Source: Staphylococcus canis (lineage in GTDB: Bacteria; Bacillota; Bacilli; Staphylococcales; Staphylococcaceae). Taken from it: a stretch of DNA of 64,000 bases. The notes beneath the pieces were generated by a model. That model saw only the letters and a list, made by a program, of their open reading frames with translations, was not told the origin of the DNA and made no database searches. Shown here one piece after another: positions 58,901-64,000 of the stretch. How positions within the stretch are numbered: the stretch's first letter is position 1; every line of letters begins with the position of its first letter. The DNA lies in NCBI RefSeq assembly GCF_016238445.1, contig NZ_JABANU010000014.1:1-64000 (forward strand). Reading direction: 5' to 3'. The position numbers and the translations under genes were made by a program.

Positions 58901-59571
58901 TATAAATCAATATACTGGTCTAATATCTTCAGATAATGTTGTTTTAAACCTGGATCACTATAAGGACGATCTAATGCTTTTAACCATGCTTTGGGATTAG
59001 GGTTCGCAATACTGAAATAATAAAGTTTTTTCACAATATCTCGCAAAGCTGTATCATCACGGTCCGTTGAAATGTGTTCTATTAAATTTACAAACTCTGG
59101 TGATAAAATCTCATAATAATGCTCAAGTACATTATCAATGACCTGTTCAAGTAATAGCGTATTTTCAACATCATTTGCGGTTTTAAAGTTTGGGTCGATA
59201 TCTAAAACATCATAATGATGTTGAATCAACTTCAAACAAAAACTGTGAAGCGTTGAAATTTGTGCTTGATGTATTTTAGTTCTTTGATTTTTTAGATGTT
59301 GATGTGCAGGATTTTCTATTGATGCTTGTTGAATACGCTTTTCAATACGATGTTTCATCTCACGTGCACTTAGATTGGTAAAAGTTACAACTAACAATCG
59401 ATCCACATCGATACCGTCTCGAATAACACGTTGGATAATACGCTCAACAAGAACGGCAGTTTTTCCGGAACCAGCTGCTGCTGCTACGAGTATGTCACGC
59501 CCTTTAGCATAGATACTTTCCCACTGTGCATCAGTCCATTGCACATTTTGAGGTTTAGTTGGAATTGTCAT
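55921..59571 (-). CDS. addA: Helicase-nuclease subunit AddA
   Basis: A 1216 aa UvrD-type SF1 helicase with a C-terminal RecB-like nuclease. Walker [11 protein letters not shown] (about residues 31-40), DEYQDTN (about 398-404) and motif [12 protein letters not shown] are visible. The nuclease motif near the C-terminus is FVDYKTDV (about 1166-1173). With AddB it resects double-strand breaks to Chi and loads RecA. Its start overlaps the addB end by 17 nt, so synthesis is coupled. Confidence 0.96.
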   Translation of the reverse strand: MTIPTKPQNVQWTDAQWESIYAKGRDILVAAAAGSGKTAVLVERIIQRVIRDGIDVDRLLVVTFTNLSAREMKHRIEKRIQQASIENPAHQHLKNQRTKIHQAQISTLHSFCLKLIQHHYDVLDIDPNFKTANDVENTLLLEQVIDNVLEHYYEILSPEFVNLIEHISTDRDDTALRDIVKKLYYFSIANPNPKAWLKALDRPYSDPGLKQHYLKILDQYIDLYLVAAQNAIESAYQKFEHVGDYQKHITFIDGHRQFLNQLMREPEIRKATLRTYKLSRMPSEPKEVGQDEQLNTAYEAFKASYEQFKDAIQSIQKQYAARDDEDLVTELGHLAPRVSYLAQITIDVIDAFDKAKRERNILDFSDYEHFALQILKDKEGNPSEIARLYREKFEEILVDEYQDTNKVQEEIISTIKRGDESNGNLFMVGDVKQSIYKFRQADPSLFIDKYNRFDRSDSSKGWRIDLSQNFRSRKEVLSTTNYLFHHMMDPNVGEIEYDEAARLYYGAPYDERDVPLHFKVCMKDTTRDFDINEQEAYVIAEQVNDILKHYKVYDAKTGTYRAAEYKDIVILERNNSNARQLQSVFKELEIPLFVNSKQGYFEQTEIRLMLSFLRVIDNPLQDIYLVGLMRSVIYQFTEEELAKIRVVAPKAVYFYESIQSYLNDEHEESALVDKLQNFLNDIVKYQDYARHHAVYQLIDKIYNDHYIVQYFSGLAGGKGRRANLYGLFNKAVEFENSSFRGLFQFIRFIDQMIERGKDFGEENVIGPNDNVVRLMTIHKSKGLEFPFVIYSGLNRKFNMSDLGGPVVLNQHEGLGLQYYDSKNGITYPSLISMSIDLLNRKEIISEEMRLIYVALTRAKEQLFLIGTVDDEKKLTKLREMPIEHHKLSTINRLNVKNAFELIYSVLSKYLSTDLLKQYVFEGNVEQLEPSLRPNVTLNYMDIANVLPPEVDQLQHEQHTLKKLKQHVADSYNDPAIKQRIEEKLLYTYPNIDATHHASKQSVSELKRQMETEQADTNYDRVRQYQLGIATYERPTFMQEQKLTPTEIGTLMHTVMQHLPFLREGLSDDALDKYLKSLVDKAIIKPDDISYIRKSEIRHFIDSELYQTIANSDEIYRELPFIVNQDEVEQHVNLQEAAIIQGMIDLVFVKDDRYYFVDYKTDVFVRRKGMTDEEIGAKLREKYRVQMTYYQRALETILKQPVSGCLYFFKFGEIRID

Positions 59572-62500
59572 GATTCTCCTCCTCTTCTGATTTACGGCCT
59601 AAAATTTCAATTGGATTGATGGTTTCATCAACTTGTCGGTATTTACGACTATCAATCATACTATCTACATGACATACTGATTGATAACTGCAAAATTCAC
59701 ACGGTAACTTTTCGTCGTATTTAAGCGGTGTAACAGATGTGTGACCGTCCATAATATGAGATGCCGTATCGATAAAGTTTTGACGATTGCGTTGAATCAA
59801 TTGATGTATTGTCTTTTCATCTGCAACTTTACTTGTAGCATAAAGCTCTCCGCCTTTTTTCATACTTAATGGTACGATATCCGATTTATGTCCAGGCTCT
59901 AATCGTGTATCATAAGCATCTAAAACATCGGGATCATTATTAAGTAATCCACTCAACTGGTACGATTTTAAAAATAAATCTTCTAAATTTTCAGGACTTA
60001 AATCCGACCAAGAACGCTTCTTATCTTTGAATTTATGGACATGAAAATATAAAAAACCACCTGGCTTCACTTCATCCAATAAATCGAGTCGCTCTTTATT
60101 ATGCAAAGCAATATCCATATATGTCATCATTTGCATTTGCAATCCATAAAAGACTTGTACAAGATCCAATTGAGCACTCGACTCTGAAGATTTATAGTCA
60201 ATAATATTAATAAAGCTTTTACCATTGTGATGATACGTATCAATACGGTCAATTTGACCCCTTATATTAATTGGTATACCTTGACGTGTTTTAAGCGTTT
60301 GTGCTTTCAATTCTTCTTGAGTTCTAGGATATTTACGGAATGAACGTTCAAATGCTATCGGTCTGAATCGCGAGTGTGACGTTTGATGTTTAATCGCATA
60401 AAGTGTCGCTTGTATTATGGCACCGATTCTTTTTGAGAGATAACGATAATAAGATGTTGAATTTAATAAATTAAACTGTACATGTGGTAAATAAGTATCT
60501 AGCGCTTCTTGAGTTAGAATTTGAATTTGTTTAGGCGTTAATTGATTCAACTGTCCTTCTACCTTATCAGCAATATATCGTAAAACATCATGAAAAATCG
60601 TACCTAAATCAAAATTTTGAAGTTGATATTTTGTACGTTCATTTAATTTTAAGCCATGTGAAGCATAATGCTTAAATGGACATTTTTGATAGGTCTCAAA
60701 TCGTGATACACTTGCATTTATCGATTTTCCGTATAAATCCATAGTCAAATCAGGATGTAATTGTGTAGTTTTATTTTCGTATGTGAGTGCAGTTTCTAAG
60801 TGATGAATGTAATGATTCAACGATTCGTGTTGTAATAACGTTTGATAGACTGTAAACCATGTATCCGAAACAAGCCCACCGTCAAGCCATAATTTCATAG
60901 CTTCAAACAAGTGAATTTTAGTTTGATGTGGATGCTCAACTAAAGCTAACGTATCTCTCTCATGTTGATAGTGAATATTTGTCGTTTCTAAATTTGTAAA
61001 AATCTCTTGAATATCACTCAAATAAGGACTCTTTTCACGATCAGTACCACTACTATCCATCAAACTATACGAGAAAGTTACACGTTCAGAAGCTCTAGTC
61101 ATAGCAAAATAACAAACAAATGCCTCATCCATTTGTAATATATCTGCCGTTGGACTTAATTGAAATCCAGTATATGATTCAAAACTTTTCTTTTCTTCAT
61201 CAGAGATTAAGCTCGTACCACTCACTGTTTGAGGCATAATACCATCATTCATACCAATTAAATAGATATGTTTTTTATTATCTACTTTAGCCAAATCCAT
61301 TGAACCGATTGTGACTTGATCTAAAGTTTGAGGAATCATAGAAAATTCTAGTTCATTAAGCCCGACATCTAAAATCTCTAAAAATCGTTGAAGTGACATT
61401 TCTCTTGTATCAAAAACAGTAACGATATCATCAAGTACCCGTATAAAACCATTCCATATTTGATCAATTTCTTCCGCTTCTGTATGTTTTTCTTTAAGAT
61501 CTAACATATCTCTTTGAGTCATCAATTGAGTTGGTAATTCAAATTGCTCCATCACGTCATAAAACGCAGTCGCATAATCTTTGGCATGGTTTCCTTTTGT
61601 TAACTGGGATTCAAACTGTAACAATTTATCCATCACTTCATTTTTTAATTGGATGACACGTTGATATCGTTCAGTTTCTTCTTCTGAAAGTTCTTGATGC
61701 GGACGCGACCCTAATTTTTGAAATTGATCTAATTGAAAGTATTTAGGATCAATCCATCGTTTACCATAAATACCACGCTCTATAGCATAATTTTCCAAAA
61801 TATCAATGAGTATTTCACTATTAGTATAATGTGCTGTTAAAATATTTGTTTTTAGCAAACGCATGAGCGGCTCAAAATTCCATTGTGTTCGAATGACTTC
61901 AATTAACGCACGTAACATTTCCATTATTGGATGATCTGTCATAGATTTTTTAACGTCTAAATTATATGGTATGTCAAATTGCGGTAAAATCGATTCAAGT
62001 AAATAAACATAACTCGGGTCACGATATAACACGGCAATATCATCAAATCGATAGTGATGATCACGTACATCCTTTAAAATATGTCTCGCAATCTCATTGA
62101 TTTCTTCACGGGTCGTTGAAGCTTCTAACACTTGAATAGAACCATCAGAAGTTACAGGTTCATTACGTTGTAAGGCATCGAATTGTTGTTCAAGTTGATT
62201 TAAGTCATTATTTTTAAAACGATAGCTATTGTGAAATGTTTGAATATCAAGGGGTTGTTTGGTCTGTTGTGAAATCGCTTTAAGATGCTTTAAGGATTCC
62301 GAAGATTTACGAAATAAACTAAATTCATCCTCATCCCCATTCGTCGTCAATAATACAGTAACTGATTTCGCATGTTGTACTAAACCTTCAATAATTTGAT
62401 ATTCTTGAGTCGAAAAGTTGTGAAATCCATCTATGTATATCTCTGCACGCTTCAACCACTTAGACTCTGGAATTAATGCTATAAATCGATTCATCAACGC

Positions 62501-63034
62501 TTCTGAAGAGATAAAATCTTGAGACATTTTTGTAATTAATTTCTCATATATTAATCCGATATCATGTAATTTATCGCGCATTCTTAAATCTAATGTTGTA
62601 TCATTCGCTGTAGATTGTACTACTTCAGGTGTTACGGCATATTTCTCTAAATCTTGAATTTGTTCTCGCAGCTTTGCACTAAATCCAATGTAACCTACTT
62701 GTGAATGATATAATTTTAAGTTTGCTTTTTCCTCTTGTAAAATATCGTAAATCATCATTTCTGTCGCCATTGTTGAAATGCGTTGTTCATGTATTCCACC
62801 AAGCTCTTGGAAAATACGTTGACTCAAACGTTCAAAGTGTAGTACTTCGGCACGTAAACTTCCTTTAAGCACTTCATCATTGACAAAAGCATGTTCATAT
62901 AGGTATGTCCCTTGCATAGGTGTAATAACGATAATCGGGTCTCCCAAAGGTTGTGTTGTAAGCTGTGCTTTAATATCATTTAACATTGCTGTACTTTTAC
63001 CTGTACCTGCACGACCAATCCATGTCCGAAACAT
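59555..63034 (-). CDS. addB: Helicase-nuclease subunit AddB
   Basis: An 1159 aa AddB. N-terminal helicase-like part with Walker [10 protein letters not shown] (residues 7-15), which in AddB serves Chi recognition and structure, and a C-terminal nuclease domain with [10 protein letters not shown]. Four cysteines (one in YQKCPFKHY, then Cys1112, Cys1115 and Cys1121) are placed as the iron-sulfur ligands of the family. ATG after AAAGGAGG. It opens addBA and is separated from spsB by that gene's terminator. Confidence 0.96.
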   Translation of the reverse strand: MFRTWIGRAGTGKSTAMLNDIKAQLTTQPLGDPIIVITPMQGTYLYEHAFVNDEVLKGSLRAEVLHFERLSQRIFQELGGIHEQRISTMATEMMIYDILQEEKANLKLYHSQVGYIGFSAKLREQIQDLEKYAVTPEVVQSTANDTTLDLRMRDKLHDIGLIYEKLITKMSQDFISSEALMNRFIALIPESKWLKRAEIYIDGFHNFSTQEYQIIEGLVQHAKSVTVLLTTNGDEDEFSLFRKSSESLKHLKAISQQTKQPLDIQTFHNSYRFKNNDLNQLEQQFDALQRNEPVTSDGSIQVLEASTTREEINEIARHILKDVRDHHYRFDDIAVLYRDPSYVYLLESILPQFDIPYNLDVKKSMTDHPIMEMLRALIEVIRTQWNFEPLMRLLKTNILTAHYTNSEILIDILENYAIERGIYGKRWIDPKYFQLDQFQKLGSRPHQELSEEETERYQRVIQLKNEVMDKLLQFESQLTKGNHAKDYATAFYDVMEQFELPTQLMTQRDMLDLKEKHTEAEEIDQIWNGFIRVLDDIVTVFDTREMSLQRFLEILDVGLNELEFSMIPQTLDQVTIGSMDLAKVDNKKHIYLIGMNDGIMPQTVSGTSLISDEEKKSFESYTGFQLSPTADILQMDEAFVCYFAMTRASERVTFSYSLMDSSGTDREKSPYLSDIQEIFTNLETTNIHYQHERDTLALVEHPHQTKIHLFEAMKLWLDGGLVSDTWFTVYQTLLQHESLNHYIHHLETALTYENKTTQLHPDLTMDLYGKSINASVSRFETYQKCPFKHYASHGLKLNERTKYQLQNFDLGTIFHDVLRYIADKVEGQLNQLTPKQIQILTQEALDTYLPHVQFNLLNSTSYYRYLSKRIGAIIQATLYAIKHQTSHSRFRPIAFERSFRKYPRTQEELKAQTLKTRQGIPINIRGQIDRIDTYHHNGKSFINIIDYKSSESSAQLDLVQVFYGLQMQMMTYMDIALHNKERLDLLDEVKPGGFLYFHVHKFKDKKRSWSDLSPENLEDLFLKSYQLSGLLNNDPDVLDAYDTRLEPGHKSDIVPLSMKKGGELYATSKVADEKTIHQLIQRNRQNFIDTASHIMDGHTSVTPLKYDEKLPCEFCSYQSVCHVDSMIDSRKYRQVDETINPIEILGRKSEEEENHDNSN

Positions 63035-63156
63035 TCAAAATCCTCCTTTAGTTTGTTTAAGAAAGCTATCATTTATTCAGCAAACGATACTCTAAATATT
63101 AGTTCTATTATATCATTGACGTTACCATTCGAATATCAAATGTGTATAACATTAAA

Positions 63157-63194
63157 ATAAAAAGACAAAATGAGCGCATTGCTCACTTTGTCTC
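63157..63194 (-). terminator. Terminator of spsAB
   Basis: Minus-strand arms GACAAAGTGAGC and GCTCATTTTGTC (one wobble) around AATGC, then TTTTTATTTT, directly after the spsB stop codon. Confidence 0.85.
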
Positions 63195-63207
63195 ACGATC
63201 ATTTATA

Positions 63208-63786
63208 TTAAGCTGCTGATTCTGTATGATCAGGGTCAAAATTAACTTTAAATTCACTTAAAGGCCAAAAGCGTAAAGCTACTGTTCCCACAATTTGATT
63301 TTTATCAATCAAACCAAATGAACGACTATCTTTACTTACTTCTCTATTATCACCTAACACGAGGTATTTATCTTTTGGTATTTGAGCTTGCCCATTACTT
63401 CCAATCAATTCATTTGAGCTAAAATCTCCTGTAATCATGTCATAATTTTTATGTGCTTCATTATAATCTAAATACGGCTCTTTAACTTTCTTACCATTTA
63501 AGTATAATTGATCATTTTTATATTCTACATGATCTCCTGGCTTCCCGATAATTCGTTTTACATAATCGTCTGATTGATTAGCATGGAATACAATGACATT
63601 ACCGTTATCTAACTGACCAAAGCGTTTGCTAAGTTGGTTAACGATAACTCGATCGCCATCTTTTAATGTAGGAAACATAGAATCTCCCTTAACATTATAT
63701 GGTTTAATGATAAATGCATATAATACACCGACAATTAATAATGCGACGCCTATGGAAACAATCCATTCAACAGTTTCTTTTCTCAA
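63208..63786 (-). CDS. spsB: Type I signal peptidase SpsB
   Basis: A 192 aa membrane-bound serine peptidase. One N-terminal membrane helix (about 9-28), then the Ser36 (GDSMFPTL)/Lys77 (YVKRIIG) catalytic dyad, the same numbering as S. aureus SpsB, and the box GDNREVSKDSR. It removes signal peptides from secreted proteins on the outer face and is essential. The start is TTG behind GAGGTG, 15 nt after spsA. The longest open frame also starts here. Confidence 0.95.
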   Translation of the reverse strand: MRKETVEWIVSIGVALLIVGVLYAFIIKPYNVKGDSMFPTLKDGDRVIVNQLSKRFGQLDNGNVIVFHANQSDDYVKRIIGKPGDHVEYKNDQLYLNGKKVKEPYLDYNEAHKNYDMITGDFSSNELIGSNGQAQIPKDKYLVLGDNREVSKDSRSFGLIDKNQIVGTVALRFWPLSEFKVNFDPDHTESAA

Positions 63787-63801
63787 TTTTTACACCTCGA
63801 T

Positions 63802-64000
63802 TTAAAAGTTTACCGTGATATGTTCAAAAGGATAATATCTTATCATCACATTACCGATCACGTCTTTTTTATCCACCAATCCATATTGCCTTGAATCGTA
63901 ACGGTTATGTCGCTGATCATTCATGACTAAATAAGTATGAGGCGGAATAATATCACTTTGCGCATTGGGTAGCGTTCGCGCAGACCAAGTCTCATTTGAT
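63802..64000 (-). CDS. spsA: SpsA, inactive signal peptidase homologue (3' end only)
   Basis: The last 65 or so codons of a second signal-peptidase-like protein; the 5' part lies beyond the window edge. The visible end contains VMNDQRHNRYDSRQYGLVDK, matching the GDNR..S.DSR..G box but with Gly-Asp-Asn changed to Asn-Asp-Gln. This fits S. aureus SpsA, which lacks the catalytic residues. The catalytic positions themselves are outside the window. Probably co-transcribed with spsB. Confidence 0.85.
   Translation of the reverse strand, partial: SNETWSARTLPNAQSDIIPPHTYLVMNDQRHNRYDSRQYGLVDKKDVIGNVMIRYYPFEHITVNF

Overview
The window is a 64 kb piece of a low-G+C Firmicutes chromosome that I assign with high confidence to Staphylococcus. 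The proteins closely resemble S. aureus proteins I know (FabI, FabF, MurE, UgtP, LtaA, ClpB, Cdr, AddAB, SpsB), and the gene order comK-lplA ... murE ... fabI-cpaA-mgtE ... spx-trpS-opp ... fabFH ... clpB ... addAB-spsB is the staphylococcal core order. Many differences in protein sequence, and several small insertions, indicate a species other than S. aureus. I cannot name the species from sequence alone.

Layout. Positions 1-3.7 kb: an intergenic repeat copy, comK, an IDEAL-domain gene, lplA, a DUF2187 gene and a CPBP-like membrane protein. 3.7-9.7 kb (minus strand): a degenerate 5'-nucleotidase-like protein, the K+ channel subunit ktrD, an HtrA protease, and terC behind a yybP-ykoY manganese riboswitch. 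9.7-13 kb: prfC, a YueH-like gene and murE. 13.5-15.8 kb (plus): ugtP-ltaA, the lipoteichoic-acid glycolipid anchor pair. 15.9-20.2 kb: a 2H phosphoesterase, an esterase, a Na+/alanine symporter and an AI-2E-type permease. 20.2-21.1 kb: a small accessory island with a type I toxin-antitoxin locus of the Fst/PepA1 kind, bracketed by two direct copies of a ~165 bp structured repeat (third copy at the left edge of the window). 21.1-27.9 kb (minus): fabI, then UPF0738-relQ-nadK-rluD-mgtE-cpaA, which looks like one operon. 28-30 kb (plus): a CYTH protein, truncated haemoglobin and the Spx adaptor yjbH. 30-32.4 kb: an ABC transporter cassette with a small unknown membrane protein, apparently inserted next to the sRNA gene rsaE (32.7 kb). 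32.9-37.3 kb (minus): pepF, coiA, mecA, spx. 37.6-44.4 kb: trpS and the oligopeptide permease oppBCDFA. 44.6-47.6 kb: a DUF3899 gene, fabF and fabH (with a FapR operator) and a DUF2929 gene. 47.7-54.8 kb: a secreted e(P4)-type acid phosphatase, clpB (promoter bracketed by two CtsR boxes), sufT, a Cof-type HAD hydrolase, coenzyme A disulfide reductase and a UPF0344 gene. 54.9-64 kb (minus): an FAH-family protein, addA, addB, spsB and the 3' end of spsA.

Functional themes: envelope and lipid synthesis (murE, ugtP, ltaA, fabI, fabF, fabH), protein quality control and competence or stress regulation (spx, yjbH, mecA, coiA, comK, clpB, htrA, pepF), ion homeostasis (ktrD, mgtE, cpaA, terC, agcS), nucleotide signalling (relQ; cpaA is a c-di-AMP target in S. 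aureus), peptide import (opp) and recombination repair (addAB).

Most of the window is conserved chromosome. The parts most worth a second look are the toxin-antitoxin locus with its flanking repeats, the repeat family itself, the ABC cassette beside rsaE, and the degenerate enzyme-like proteins at 3-5.3 kb. No tRNA, rRNA, CRISPR array, prophage or intact insertion sequence was seen.
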